Counted from the stretch's first letter, positions 9,091 to 18,277 are shown. The stretch is DNA of 64,000 nucleotides from Trichocoleus desertorum NBK24 (GCF_030409055.1 NZ_CP116619.1:2184628-2248627); one strand, 5' to 3'. The notes: generated by a model not told the origin, from the sequence alone. Made by a program: numbers and translations.

Positions 9091-9495
9091 TCAAGGTACA
9101 CAAATCACACCCAACCCAGCCATTTGCCGAATATGCTCATCAAAAGCTAGGACTTGTGGTACTCCTAGACGCTGAGACATCACCAATAACGAGCAATCGG
9201 TATAGCTCCAGCGTTTATCATCGTAGCGGCAGAAAACTTCCCAAATCGCTGCATCGTCGGTTTCCGTCAATACAACATAGCGATGTTCTTCTCGTAAGAC
9301 CCGCCCAATTTCAATTGAGCTTTTAGTGGAAACCTTGGTTCGGAGCCAAGTTACTGTTTCATCAAACACAGAAGACAGAATGATCCAGCGAATTGCTGGA
9401 TTTTGCAAAACATATTGACGAACCGCTGCATGATGCCGTTCTGATTTTACAAAAAAGGCAATTAAGGCCGAAGTGTCAGTGAGAATTTCAGGCAT
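9091..9495 (-). CDS. VapC-type PIN-domain ribonuclease toxin
   Basis: A PIN-domain protein of 134 residues. The acidic residues expected for the metal site are visible: Asp7 in LTDTSALIAFF, Glu in FDETVTW, Asp in YTDCSLLVMSQ and Asp in AFDEHIRQMAG. PIN toxins cleave RNA, often initiator tRNA or rRNA. The gene starts 8 bases after the stop of the antitoxin-like gene on the same strand, the standard antitoxin-toxin order. The target RNA cannot be read from sequence. Confidence 0.85.
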   Translation of the reverse strand: MPEILTDTSALIAFFVKSERHHAAVRQYVLQNPAIRWIILSSVFDETVTWLRTKVSTKSSIEIGRVLREEHRYVVLTETDDAAIWEVFCRYDDKRWSYTDCSLLVMSQRLGVPQVLAFDEHIRQMAGLGVICVP

Positions 9496-9503
9496 TAACC
9501 GCT

Positions 9504-9770
9504 TTAGTACAACACGTCATCTACATGTTCAGCATAGTTGGTGTGAATTACACCTTCTCCACTCTGCTCAGCGAGGTCAGACTGGTTAGGATTAGCAACC
9601 TCTAGAGTCCCTGCAAGTTGCCAAGTCCGCGTTTGAGTCATCAAAAATTGGTTGCGCTCTACCTCAACATATTGTTGCAACACCCGCACAACAAGCTCTT
9701 GCACAGGCTCCCCCAGTTGTTCAAGTTGAGAAGCCAATTCATCAGGAACCTCAACGATTAGTTGTGCCAT
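9504..9770 (-). CDS. VapB-like antitoxin
   Basis: An 88-residue acidic protein directly upstream of the PIN toxin gene. The N-terminus IVEVPDELASQLEQLGEPVQELVVRVLQQYVEVER resembles a ribbon-helix-helix-type dimer region, and the acidic tail probably binds the toxin. The antitoxin call rests mainly on gene order and size; the exact antitoxin family was not recognised. Confidence 0.7.
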   Translation of the reverse strand: MAQLIVEVPDELASQLEQLGEPVQELVVRVLQQYVEVERNQFLMTQTRTWQLAGTLEVANPNQSDLAEQSGEGVIHTNYAEHVDDVLY

Positions 9771-9841
9771 CCGTTTATTTCCCCGTTAAAGACAAAAATT
9801 GGTGTTGAAAGAAACCAGACTACAGCCTCGATAGTTCAACC

Positions 9842-11545
9842 TCAATGCAAATCTGCATCCCACACCCCGATGTAAATCCGATCGCGATCATCTCGCTGGA
9901 TGACACCCTTCACACCATTGCGCTCGAATGAATATTGGTTGGTTTGGCGATCGCGCACTTGTCGTAATGCCGCTTCTATTTCCTCGCTGGATCTGCCACT
10001 CAACATCCCATTCAGTGCTGTCCGCATCACCAACGGGTCAGCCGATGGAGGGAAAGACGCTTCCGTTTGCCGCACTCGATTGGAGTCGCGATCGTAGATG
10101 TAGCCCAAATTCACCCCATTGCCCAAGTCATACAAAGCCGAGCGGGTATTCGGCCAGTAGCCTGCTTGAAGACTAGCGGGTGCTCCTAATAACTGTTCCA
10201 CTTCATTTTTTGATGTGCCTGTGGGAATTCCGCGTACAGGTTGGTTAGTTGGAATAGTGGAACTGCGATCGCCCGTCTCATTTCTTGTTGGTCTTTCCTG
10301 AGGTTGCTCCGATGGCTCCTCAAAATTGATCGGGGGAGAAGGCTCTATAACTGGTGTCGGGGTAACAGTAGGCGAAGCTTCTGGCGGGGGAGGCTCAGAA
10401 GGCGTAATGCTAGGTGTAGGAGAAAGTACAGGGGTAGGTGTGGGTGTAATCTCTGGGCTAGGGGATGCACTCGAAGTCACCGTTTCTGTAGCAGGTTGGC
10501 GAGACTTGAGTGCCACCGTTCCTAGAGCAACCGCAGCCACAGTTGCGATCGCCACACCTCCTAGGAGCAAAGGCAGAGGCACACCACTGCGCCTATCGGG
10601 AATCATCGCATTCGTGCGATCGCCCACGGGACTAGGTTGAGGGGATACCGCACGATTTCGGGGAGCGACTGCCACCGTAGCCACCGTCTGAGTTGCCCCT
10701 ATAGGTGTTGCGGGTGCCGTGGGTGCCGTGGGTGCCGCTTCTGGCAACATTGCTAACCATTCATCAATCGTTGCAGGACGATAATGCACTTCCACCGCCA
10801 TCCCTCGCATCACAGCCTGATTCACCGCTGGGCTGAGTTCGGGTCGTACATCTCGCGGGGCAGGCATTTGTTGGCGATCGCGCAAAATAGAAGCGACTGG
10901 AACTTGTGCTGTCAGCAAGGCGTAGAGTGTTGCGGCTAAACCGTAGACATCGGTGGCTGGGGTGCGCTTTTCGTTGGAAACATATTGCTCAATCGGCGCA
11001 TAACCCGACGAAATCATACTGGTGTGAGTTTGGGTGACACCAGGAGTAAACTCCCGCGCAATGCCAAAATCAATCAGGACTACTTCTTGAGTGTTTTGGC
11101 GCAGAATAATATTTTGGGGTTTGATGTCTCGGTGCAGCAACCCATTGCGGTGTACCACTTTCAGAGCGTCACCAATCTGCCGCATGTAGTGAATCGCGAT
11201 CGCCTCTGACAAAGGCTGATTCGGAAAAACCACAGCCTCTAGCGTGGAGCCAGGGATGTAGTCCATCACCATATAGGAGCGGTCATCTTCGATGAAAAAG
11301 TCGCTCAGCCGCACAATATTGGGATGCACACACAAAGCCAATCGCCGAGCTTCATCCTGAAACTTAAGCTCAAATTCGGCATAGTTTGGTTGCTGGCGCA
11401 TCGCTTCATTCAGGGTTTTGATCACCACAGGTTGCCCCAAATAGCGATGGATGGCCTTGAACGTAATGCCAAAGCCACCCCGCCCTAGTTCTTGCTCTAG
11501 GGTATATTTACCACCCTGTAAGGTTTTGCCGAGGAGTGTGTCCAT
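9842..11545 (-). CDS. Membrane Ser/Thr protein kinase with a BamE-like C-terminal domain
   Basis: An eukaryotic-type kinase of 567 residues. The catalytic domain (about 14-268) has the Gly loop GRGGFG (21-26), Lys43 in VVIKTL, HRDIKPQN (138-145) and DFG (159-161), so it should be active. A low-complexity Pro/Ala/Thr linker leads to one membrane segment (about 323-346). A Pro/Thr/Ser-rich extracytoplasmic stalk (350-430) follows, then a C-terminal domain (about 437-567) starting PTGTSKNEVEQLLGAP, which resembles the SmpA/BamE fold. Substrate unknown. It begins 37 bases after the Omp85 gene on the same strand, so the two are probably co-transcribed. A BamE-like sensor beside an Omp85 gene suggests envelope monitoring, which is inference. 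Confidence 0.85.
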   Translation of the reverse strand: MDTLLGKTLQGGKYTLEQELGRGGFGITFKAIHRYLGQPVVIKTLNEAMRQQPNYAEFELKFQDEARRLALCVHPNIVRLSDFFIEDDRSYMVMDYIPGSTLEAVVFPNQPLSEAIAIHYMRQIGDALKVVHRNGLLHRDIKPQNIILRQNTQEVVLIDFGIAREFTPGVTQTHTSMISSGYAPIEQYVSNEKRTPATDVYGLAATLYALLTAQVPVASILRDRQQMPAPRDVRPELSPAVNQAVMRGMAVEVHYRPATIDEWLAMLPEAAPTAPTAPATPIGATQTVATVAVAPRNRAVSPQPSPVGDRTNAMIPDRRSGVPLPLLLGGVAIATVAAVALGTVALKSRQPATETVTSSASPSPEITPTPTPVLSPTPSITPSEPPPPEASPTVTPTPVIEPSPPINFEEPSEQPQERPTRNETGDRSSTIPTNQPVRGIPTGTSKNEVEQLLGAPASLQAGYWPNTRSALYDLGNGVNLGYIYDRDSNRVRQTEASFPPSADPLVMRTALNGMLSGRSSEEIEAALRQVRDRQTNQYSFERNGVKGVIQRDDRDRIYIGVWDADLH

Positions 11546-11582
11546 GTCCAGCAGCTAGACGATTCTTTTCGTTCACTCTAGC

Positions 11583-13739
11583 TTAGAACCGCTGCCCTAG
11601 ACCGAACTGTAGGCGATCGTCTCCTTGATCATTAATACCGTAATCAGCCCGAATGATGCCCAGAGGCGACTTCACTCGTACTCCCAGCCCATAGCCAAAT
11701 CCTGTCCCTGGTTTGTCTCGTACTGCCCCTGGGTCGCCAGGAACTGTACTGCCAGAGCCTAAATCGGAAGCAAAGTCCGCAAACACTACCCCACTCACAG
11801 GCGATGCCAAGATGGGAATGCGGTACTCCGCTGAGGCTAAAACGTAACTGCGACCTGTAGCAACTTCCCCTTGTCCGTAACCGCGCACTGTATTCGGGCC
11901 ACCCAAGTTGAAAGCATTGTAGGGAGGCAGATCACCGATTGTGGTTCCTCCTTGCAAGTTGAAGGCAAAGACTTCTGGCTCTTTCTCGCTAGAGTTGATG
12001 ATGCGAGTGGGGACATACTGTGTGTAGTTGGCTTGTAGTCGATTCGAGAGAATATTGCCCTGACCTACAGGAACCGATTGAGCAGTGCTGAGAGTCAGAA
12101 CTGAACCATCGGTTGGGTTTACAGGATTGTTGCGGCGATCGCGCGTGGCCCCAAACGAAACCGTCGTCAGATCATCAATGCCTGTACCGCTGAAGGAAAG
12201 AGGATTGCCAAGTTCGTCCACGGGGGAAATATTACCTTCGCTGTCCCGGATGCTGGTGCGGGTATAGTTTAGCCCTACAGAACCTTGCCAGTCTCCCAAC
12301 GGTCTTTGGAGCGTGACGCCACCCCCAAACTTACCTTCGCGAACTTTGTCGCCGTTGGGTAGCCCAATATCTTCGTTAAACGTGGAGGAAAGACCTCGTT
12401 TGCGGAAGGTATCTACTTGATAACCAATCTTGTCAGGTTGGCTGGCACGGTAAGGACTCTTGAAGTTGGCATCAAACTGCACATCTCGGCGACCGACCAA
12501 CACATTGCCACCGACGCTTTGGCCTACACCGCCAATGTTTTGGTCTTGGTAGTTGACGGTGCCATATAGCCCGCTGTCCTCGCTGTAGCCAGCTCCCACG
12601 TTTACCGCTCTGGGCGGACGCTCTGAGAGATTGTAAGTGACATCCACCTGCCGCGAATCACCATCTAAGGTAATTTCGGCATTATCGAACAAGCCTAGTT
12701 GGTAGAGGCGCTGTAAATCTTGCCGCACCACGTCTTCTCGGAAGGCTTGCCCTGGTTGCAACTGGATTTCTCGTCTCAGAAATGATTCTTGAGTTCTACC
12801 TTGAATCGTTTTGCCTTCTTCATCGACGGTTTCTCCCTCGTTATTTACAAAGAGGAAGTTGATTTTACCAACCGTTCCTTCCGCTACTTCTAGAGTCACG
12901 ACCCCGTTCTGGCTAGGTTCAATGGCAATGACTCTGGCTAAGGAGTAACTATTTTTCTTGTACCACTCGTTAACATTGCGTCCCGCTTGGTCGAGGGCGG
13001 CGGGACTCGCTGGAGCACCTAACTGAGCAGCAAATAATTCTTGGGCGATCGCGGGGGTGAGTACTTTGGCCCCAGTCAGTTGCAGCAATCGCACCACCAC
13101 TGGCGTGACTTGATAGGTGACATCCAAGCCCGAAGGATTACTACGGCTGCTGACCCTTGCATTGGCAAATAGCCCTGTACTCAAAATGCGGCTCACATCA
13201 TCTTGCAACTGGCTTTGGCTCGTGTTGCCACCTAGGCGAGTGCGAATCACATTTTGGATGATTTGTTGCAGTTCTGCATCGGCTCCTACGATTTGCACAT
13301 CCGTGGCAGTAACGACCAAATCACCGTTGGTCGCGGGTGGTGTGGTTGCACGATTGGGCGTAGCGGCGACTTGAGGCTTAGGAGCGATCGCGTTAGAACC
13401 TGTAGGCTTTGGAGCAGAGGGTGTGGGGAAGGCGGCAGGCTGAGTCGCAGGCTTAACGGGCGCAGTTGGGACTACGACAGCGGGTTGATATTGCTGATAA
13501 TACTGAGCGCTGTCGCTCACCTGGGTCGTATTCTCTGAAAACTGCTGAGCAACTAGAGTTTCTGGAGGGGCGATCGCTTCTACGGGAGTGGGGGCAGTAG
13601 TTTCAGCAGGAACGACAAAGTTGCTGGCTGTAGGCTGTGGGGCGACGGCTTTCGGTGCCTGACCAGCACTCGCTTGGTGAGTTAAATCCCAGCCCGCCAC
13701 AGCAGCTAGGGTACAAAGTGCAAGAGTTGGGACACGCAT
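11583..13739 (-). CDS. Omp85/BamA-family outer membrane protein
   Basis: This is the cyanobacterial relative of BamA and chloroplast Toc75, which inserts or translocates proteins at the outer membrane. Its order is a signal peptide (MRVPTLALCTLAAVAGWDLT, cut near ASA-GQ), a long Pro/Ala/Thr/Gln-rich linker, POTRA repeats (from VTATDVQIVG; further units at VRLLQLTGAKVLTPA and VGKINFLFVNNEG), and a C-terminal 16-strand barrel (from RAVNVGAGYSEDSG) ending in LQFGLGQRF with the outer-membrane terminal Phe. The VRGYGQGE stretch in the barrel is the conserved loop-6 VRGY motif. The frame extends to a TTG at 13760, but the ATG at 13739 gives a clean signal peptide. The kinase gene follows 37 bases later. 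Confidence 0.9.
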   Translation of the reverse strand: MRVPTLALCTLAAVAGWDLTHQASAGQAPKAVAPQPTASNFVVPAETTAPTPVEAIAPPETLVAQQFSENTTQVSDSAQYYQQYQPAVVVPTAPVKPATQPAAFPTPSAPKPTGSNAIAPKPQVAATPNRATTPPATNGDLVVTATDVQIVGADAELQQIIQNVIRTRLGGNTSQSQLQDDVSRILSTGLFANARVSSRSNPSGLDVTYQVTPVVVRLLQLTGAKVLTPAIAQELFAAQLGAPASPAALDQAGRNVNEWYKKNSYSLARVIAIEPSQNGVVTLEVAEGTVGKINFLFVNNEGETVDEEGKTIQGRTQESFLRREIQLQPGQAFREDVVRQDLQRLYQLGLFDNAEITLDGDSRQVDVTYNLSERPPRAVNVGAGYSEDSGLYGTVNYQDQNIGGVGQSVGGNVLVGRRDVQFDANFKSPYRASQPDKIGYQVDTFRKRGLSSTFNEDIGLPNGDKVREGKFGGGVTLQRPLGDWQGSVGLNYTRTSIRDSEGNISPVDELGNPLSFSGTGIDDLTTVSFGATRDRRNNPVNPTDGSVLTLSTAQSVPVGQGNILSNRLQANYTQYVPTRIINSSEKEPEVFAFNLQGGTTIGDLPPYNAFNLGGPNTVRGYGQGEVATGRSYVLASAEYRIPILASPVSGVVFADFASDLGSGSTVPGDPGAVRDKPGTGFGYGLGVRVKSPLGIIRADYGINDQGDDRLQFGLGQRF

Positions 13740-14220
13740 AACAGTCACTTCGTTTATCAATCTGGGTTTAATGGGTCACAACAGGCTTTTCTCGCCATGC
13801 CTACAACAACATTTGCTTACTAATGAATTGGGTTCAGCGCCAACACTGCCCTCTATTCTGCCTTGACCTTTGCTTGACCTTGAAGGAGCAAGCTCTCAAT
13901 TGATATAAGGTCGCAGAAATACATTAATTACTTTATTAACTGTTAAAAAACTCACAAACAAGTCCCATGATTTAGCAATATGCTAAACCTCCACACCACA
14001 AACTTAAGTTTGAACAGCAAATGTTGTCTAGTAACCTGAGCGAGCAGGAGTTGCAGCTATGAGCGCTGCCATTGAGTATCTGGCAACGTGATTAGCTTTG
14101 TTCACTTTGACTGCAACCCAGCTCATCAGGTTCCAGGCTGCTGCAATCGGCATCGGGTTAGCTCTACAACTGGCTACAACCTACAACCCACTGTCCTGTA
14201 ATTGTCCTGTAATCTAGCAT
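13740..14220. other. Intergenic region between omp85 and the DUF2062 gene
   Basis: Both flanking genes read on the minus strand, so this holds the omp85 promoter and the DUF2062 gene's downstream region. AT-rich DNA lies at 13910-14000. A tandem repeat sits at its left end. No gene was seen. Confidence 0.5.
14192..14213. repeat. Tandem duplication of an 11-bp unit
   Basis: TGTCCTGTAAT occurs twice in exact head-to-tail copy, 7 bases beyond the stop codon end of the DUF2062 gene. Its role is unknown; replication slippage is the simplest origin. Confidence 0.8.
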
Positions 14221-14742
14221 TCAATGAAATTGTGAGCGATCGCGATACTGAAAATGCTTGTAAAAACGGGCCTTGCGCCGCTTTAATCGGCGAGCTACAT
14301 TGCGCCGCTGAATCTCATCAATGACTGGAATACCCACCAAATAGCTGACCACCCCAAAAGCCAACCCGACAATTAAACAACCCATCAAGTAGCTGGTGAA
14401 GAAGTCGCCACCCAGTTCCAAAACTGTATCGAGCGATCGCAAGTTTTCGGTTGGCAAGTCTTCCCACTCCCGTCCTAGCACCGACTGCCCCACATGAAAG
14501 TTAAACGCAGTCAACGGTAGAGTGGTCAAAGGATTGCTAAACCAAGTCCCTGCCGCCGCCGCCAGTTTGCTGCCACGAAGCACAGCTGCGCTCACAACTG
14601 CGATCGCCATTTGCAATCCGGGCAGCGGAAACATCCCCCAAAAAATCCCCAGAGCAAACCCTCGTGAGATCTGCTCAGGTGTCGCTTGCAACCGGACGAA
14701 CCTTAGGTAGAGATAACGGAGTCCCCGCTGCCATCGCTTCAT
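14221..14742 (-). CDS. DUF2062 domain membrane protein
   Basis: A small inner-membrane protein of unknown function. The DUF2062 signature is clear: ISRGFALGIFWGMFPLPGLQM, then a helix, then GTWFSNPLTTLPLTAFNFHVGQ, and a second hydrophobic pair FFTSYLMGCLIVGLAFGVVSYLVG. The C-terminus is strongly basic (RRNVARRLKRRKARF), placing it in the cytoplasm. I chose ATG 14742 (MKRWQRGLRYLYLR); an upstream ATG at 14772 would add 10 residues. No neighbour suggests a role. Confidence 0.8.
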   Translation of the reverse strand: MKRWQRGLRYLYLRFVRLQATPEQISRGFALGIFWGMFPLPGLQMAIAVVSAAVLRGSKLAAAAGTWFSNPLTTLPLTAFNFHVGQSVLGREWEDLPTENLRSLDTVLELGGDFFTSYLMGCLIVGLAFGVVSYLVGIPVIDEIQRRNVARRLKRRKARFYKHFQYRDRSQFH

Positions 14743-15009
14743 GACTTGATTTGTCCCTACGTCCCTAAACAAAAATTACACGGGAGTAGACCAGGATTCC
14801 GTATCTACTTCGGAGATTGTCTCCTCTATTTTAAGTTATGAAAATTTGACTCTTCTTGGCTCCTTCTCCAGATGGAAAGCCAATTTCCAGCCTTCATAGA
14901 GACGAAACAGAGCGATCGACCCTGCTTCTGGTGTTCAATTCCAATATTTATTCGCTACCAGTAGTTGATTTTCGCTTAGCTCTGCTATCATGGTTAAGCC
15001 AGATAACAG

Positions 15010-15091
15010 GCGGATGTGGCGGAATTGGCAGACGCGCTAGATTTAGGTTCTAGTTCCTCACGGAGTGAAGGTTCAAGTCCTTTCATCCGCA
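15010..15091 (+). tRNA. tRNA-Leu (anticodon UAG)
   Basis: The acceptor stem GCGGATG pairs with CATCCGC, and A15091 is the discriminator base. The anticodon stem CTAGA/TCTAG encloses the loop TTTAGGT with anticodon TAG. A long variable arm (TTCCTCACGGAGTGAA) marks a class II tRNA, and GGTTCAAGTCC forms the T arm. CCA is not encoded. A toxin-antitoxin pair and a NACHT gene lie directly downstream, so the 3' end should be checked as an integration site. Confidence 0.95.
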
Positions 15092-15179
15092 TTTAAACTA
15101 AAGATTAAAGAATCTCCTGACTACGTCATTGAATGATTGTGAGATAGGAGATTTTAGTCTTTTGAGGTTGCAATCATCA

Positions 15180-15428
15180 ATGGTGAATATCTCACTTCCA
15201 GACCAGATTCAATCATTTCTAGATCAGCAAGCAACCGCCGCTGGTTTCGATACGGCTAGCGAGTACGTCTATCACCTGATCCTGCAAGAGCAAGAGCGGC
15301 TTAGCCAGCAAGAACGGGTGGAATCGCTATTACTAGAAGGCATTGATAGCGGCGAGGCAATTGAAGCAACGGATGATTGGTGGAACCAAAAGCGCCAGCA
15401 ACTTGTTGAGCGATTTGACCAGTCGTAA
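15180..15428 (+). CDS. ParD-like antitoxin
   Basis: An 82-residue ribbon-helix-helix antitoxin: MVNISLPDQIQSFLDQQATA, then GFDTASEYVYHLILQEQER, which is the ParD/CopG pattern of a strand and two helices, followed by an acidic, Trp-containing tail (ATDDWWNQKRQQLVERF) that typically wraps the toxin. The upstream ATG at 15129 would add 17 residues unlike the family, so ATG 15180 is preferred. Its stop lies 2 bases before the toxin start. Confidence 0.85.
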   Translation: MVNISLPDQIQSFLDQQATAAGFDTASEYVYHLILQEQERLSQQERVESLLLEGIDSGEAIEATDDWWNQKRQQLVERFDQS

Positions 15429-15430
15429 GC

Positions 15431-15751
15431 ATGACTAAACGAATTTTTATTCGGCCTCAAGCTAGCCAAGATCTAGAAGATCACTTTGCTTACATCACTC
15501 AAAACAACAGTGAAGCTGCACTCAAGTTTTTTGATGCGGCACGCTTAACAATCGCGCAGATTGCGAGAAATTCAGGTATTGGCAGTCTTTATCGAACCCA
15601 AAACCCACGTTTACAGGGGTTACGCAAGTGGGCAGTAAAAGATTTTAGAAAATATCTGATCTTCTATTTCGATCGCGAGGGTTCTATAGAAGTTGTGCGA
15701 ATTCTCTACGCTGCACGAGACATTGCCAAAATCTTAGAGAACGAGACATAG
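15431..15751 (+). CDS. ParE/RelE-superfamily toxin
   Basis: A 106-residue toxin of the ParE branch, which usually inhibits gyrase. Family features are RPQASQDLEDHFAYITQNN at the start, an Arg-containing middle (GLRKWAVKDFRKYLIFYF) and the end VRILYAARDIAKIL. It follows the ParD-like gene by 2 bases. ParE rather than RelE is favoured by the VLYAARD-type end and lack of the RelE basic catalytic set; the target is inferred. Confidence 0.85.
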   Translation: MTKRIFIRPQASQDLEDHFAYITQNNSEAALKFFDAARLTIAQIARNSGIGSLYRTQNPRLQGLRKWAVKDFRKYLIFYFDREGSIEVVRILYAARDIAKILENET

Positions 15752-15875
15752 CAGGCTTTGTCTTAAAGCTGATTTAACTGATAGGTGGCGATCGCACCAT
15801 ATTTCTTAAAACCTGTAGTTGTTTTTTATTCTACATAAAGATAAATATAGGTTTGGAATTTGAAATGATTAAAAA

Positions 15876-18203
15876 TTACACTCCATAATTGTCAATATGA
15901 AGGAAGAGAGCACAACCAACAGCAGAGATCGCGACGACATTGCCTAAGAAATCATCATCGACGAAAACTGCAGGCGGAAGCTGATCTCTCTCAACAACTC
16001 CCATCCAAATTCCAAAAAAGGGAAGATAGCCCAGTAATGCTTCTTCACTCAATACATCATTAGTGGCGTAGATGGAGTATTTCCCATTCCGTAGCCACTG
16101 AATGCGCTCACAAAACTCCTCCCAAATTTCGCTATCTGGATAGTTGCCATCCGCTTTGCCGCCACACTCCAGGTAAATTTGCTTTTGTACACTAAAGCCA
16201 AACTTACCGTTGCTGTACTTCACCCAGAGTTTGTCAACCGTTCGCAAGTCTTCGCGAGGAAAATTCAGTAGATCTTCCCGATCAAACCATTGCCCCTCTT
16301 CTTTACCCACCGTGGTAATCATTAAGCGATAAGTTTCCTGATCTGCTGCCTGCCACTGTCCATTTTTCAGATGGCTTTCTAGGATTTGGTAACGCAAGGC
16401 TTGTACAGTTTGTTGTAGGGTACGAAGTTTCGTTGCCAACTCAGGATCAACCCGTTTTGTAGTTTCTTGAAAGCATGTATAGGCCAGCTCTGTAGCACCC
16501 TGGTTCATTGCTTCTTGAATTAAGCTAGTCGGGTTTTTAGCTTGTCCAATATAGAGCAAGCAGGTTTGCTTCCACCAGTCATCGTAGAAGTGTTCATAAA
16601 ACAGGCTTTCTCGCTGTTTTTGGGCAATCTGGGTGGCAGCTAAATATTCCTGAAAGCTCAAGTGGGCAAATTCAAATTCATCTGGTTCTCGCTCCACTAA
16701 TAGCTCACTGATTTGCACCACTTGTTCTAAAAACTCTTTGGCATCTACTATTTCCCTCTGTTCCGTGAGGTACCCAGTTAACCGCTGAAGCAAGGTCGTG
16801 CGGTCGATCCGTTCTTGCTTTTGTTGCATCATCTCCAGTGCCAGCATTTGCAGAATGGTTTGCGCTTCGCATTGGGTCAGCAACGTTTCTAACTTTCTGG
16901 CACTAGGGCGATCGCGCAATTGCAAAAGACAAATCTCTCGATATAACTCCACGCGACGCCTCGGCAAATCTGCACCTGGGTAGCGCCGATGAAAAGTAAC
17001 GATCATATTCAGCAAAAGTGGATTTTTTGCCAGATCCTTTAGCTCTTGCCGTGCCTCGATTTGCACCAACAGTTCTGTTGCGGCTTGAGTTGCCGATTGC
17101 TTTACATCTGGGGTATCGCGGCCACCGTTGGCGTAGCGCTCTTGGCACAGATACCACCGACCTACAAAATCTTGACGCTGTTTGGCATTAAAGTCCCGCA
17201 CCCAGAGCGGAGTTGTAAACTCTAGGCGATCGCCCACTTCCCGCTCGGTGTAAGCCTTAGGCCGAGACGTGAGAATGAATATTGACTTGCCATACTGCCG
17301 CATTTGTTCATTAATCCAACGAGCAACTGCTGGACGTTGGGATTTTGCCACTTCGTCAAACCCATCCAGCATGACGATCGCGTCACCTTTCTTGAGGATG
17401 TCCTTCATCCAATCAGCCGACACCTGTAAATCACTCCCTCCAGGAAGTTTTGGTACATGCTGACTGATAATCAGCTCTGGCAAAGTAGGCGGTTGCTCTT
17501 GTGCTAATACATCTCGATATTTTCTCAACGCTAGGAACACCGGAATCTTCTTCGGTACGTTGTAGCGACTTTGTTTCCGAGTGCCATAGATATAAGCAAT
17601 ATGCTTTAACAGAGTGGTTTTGCCATAACCACCCCAAGCTAAGATTACGATTTGACGAAAAGTGGGCTGTTTAGAGGCTCTACTTAAGAAATTCCAAATG
17701 CCTAGATCGCCTTCAGTTGCGATTTCCGTTGGTAATGATCGGAATCCTGGCAGGCTAGCACTAGCAGCCAACTCCAGTGGCACAAATACTTCTTCTAAGA
17801 GCGGAATAAAAATGCCTTGATGTTGAGCAGCTCCCTCCGATCGCAATGCTTGGCAATCTAACGCCTGACATTCCAAATATCGGTCTTCAGTTGTTCGTCG
17901 GGCTGGTTCTGCCAAACCGCGATCGATCGCCGCATTAAATTTTTTACCCGCCTTTTCAAATCGCTCCTTATTGCCCTCATGTACAGGCTGAAGTAGCTTA
18001 GCTCCATAGGAAATTCCTACTCCAATCACCAAAGAGGCGATCGCTTTGAGAATATCGCTCTCCATGAACAGTTGCCAAAAAGCTCCTACTCCTCCAACTG
18101 CCACTCCTCCAGGCTTAACTGCTTTTAGTACAATCTCAGCAATTTGCTCATTCAGTGACGTTTTCTCAGCAGATTTCTCTTTGGGGTCTGGCGCTTGGGT
18201 CAT
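15876..18203 (-). CDS. NACHT-family NTPase with C-terminal GUN4 domain
   Basis: A 775-residue STAND NTPase. The N-terminus has a Gly-rich hydrophobic pair (about 31-70) that could sit in a membrane. The NACHT core shows Walker A GGYGKTTLL (191-199), Walker B IVMLDGFDEV (276-285) with the NACHT-type small residue and acidic pair, the sensor LTSRP (311-315), KNPLLLNMIVTF (393-404) and the winged-helix end EFAHLSFQEYLAA (511-523). Residues about 605-728 are a GUN4 domain: ILESHLKNGQWQAADQETYRLM, FPREDLRTVDKLWVKYSNGKFGFSVQKQIY and WEEFCERIQWLRNGKY. GUN4 binds porphyrins and stimulates Mg-chelatase. Bacterial NACHT proteins can be anti-phage sensors; here GUN4 takes the sensor position, so a tetrapyrrole or protein ligand is plausible but unproved. 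The neighbouring genes are a ParDE pair and a tRNA. Confidence 0.9.
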   Translation of the reverse strand: MTQAPDPKEKSAEKTSLNEQIAEIVLKAVKPGGVAVGGVGAFWQLFMESDILKAIASLVIGVGISYGAKLLQPVHEGNKERFEKAGKKFNAAIDRGLAEPARRTTEDRYLECQALDCQALRSEGAAQHQGIFIPLLEEVFVPLELAASASLPGFRSLPTEIATEGDLGIWNFLSRASKQPTFRQIVILAWGGYGKTTLLKHIAYIYGTRKQSRYNVPKKIPVFLALRKYRDVLAQEQPPTLPELIISQHVPKLPGGSDLQVSADWMKDILKKGDAIVMLDGFDEVAKSQRPAVARWINEQMRQYGKSIFILTSRPKAYTEREVGDRLEFTTPLWVRDFNAKQRQDFVGRWYLCQERYANGGRDTPDVKQSATQAATELLVQIEARQELKDLAKNPLLLNMIVTFHRRYPGADLPRRRVELYREICLLQLRDRPSARKLETLLTQCEAQTILQMLALEMMQQKQERIDRTTLLQRLTGYLTEQREIVDAKEFLEQVVQISELLVEREPDEFEFAHLSFQEYLAATQIAQKQRESLFYEHFYDDWWKQTCLLYIGQAKNPTSLIQEAMNQGATELAYTCFQETTKRVDPELATKLRTLQQTVQALRYQILESHLKNGQWQAADQETYRLMITTVGKEEGQWFDREDLLNFPREDLRTVDKLWVKYSNGKFGFSVQKQIYLECGGKADGNYPDSEIWEEFCERIQWLRNGKYSIYATNDVLSEEALLGYLPFFGIWMGVVERDQLPPAVFVDDDFLGNVVAISAVGCALFLHIDNYGV

Positions 18204-18277
18204 ACTGTCATCAGGGCAGCGATTTCCATATTTTGGCTTGCAGAGAGAGATAATGACAGAAATTTAACTCAAAATAG

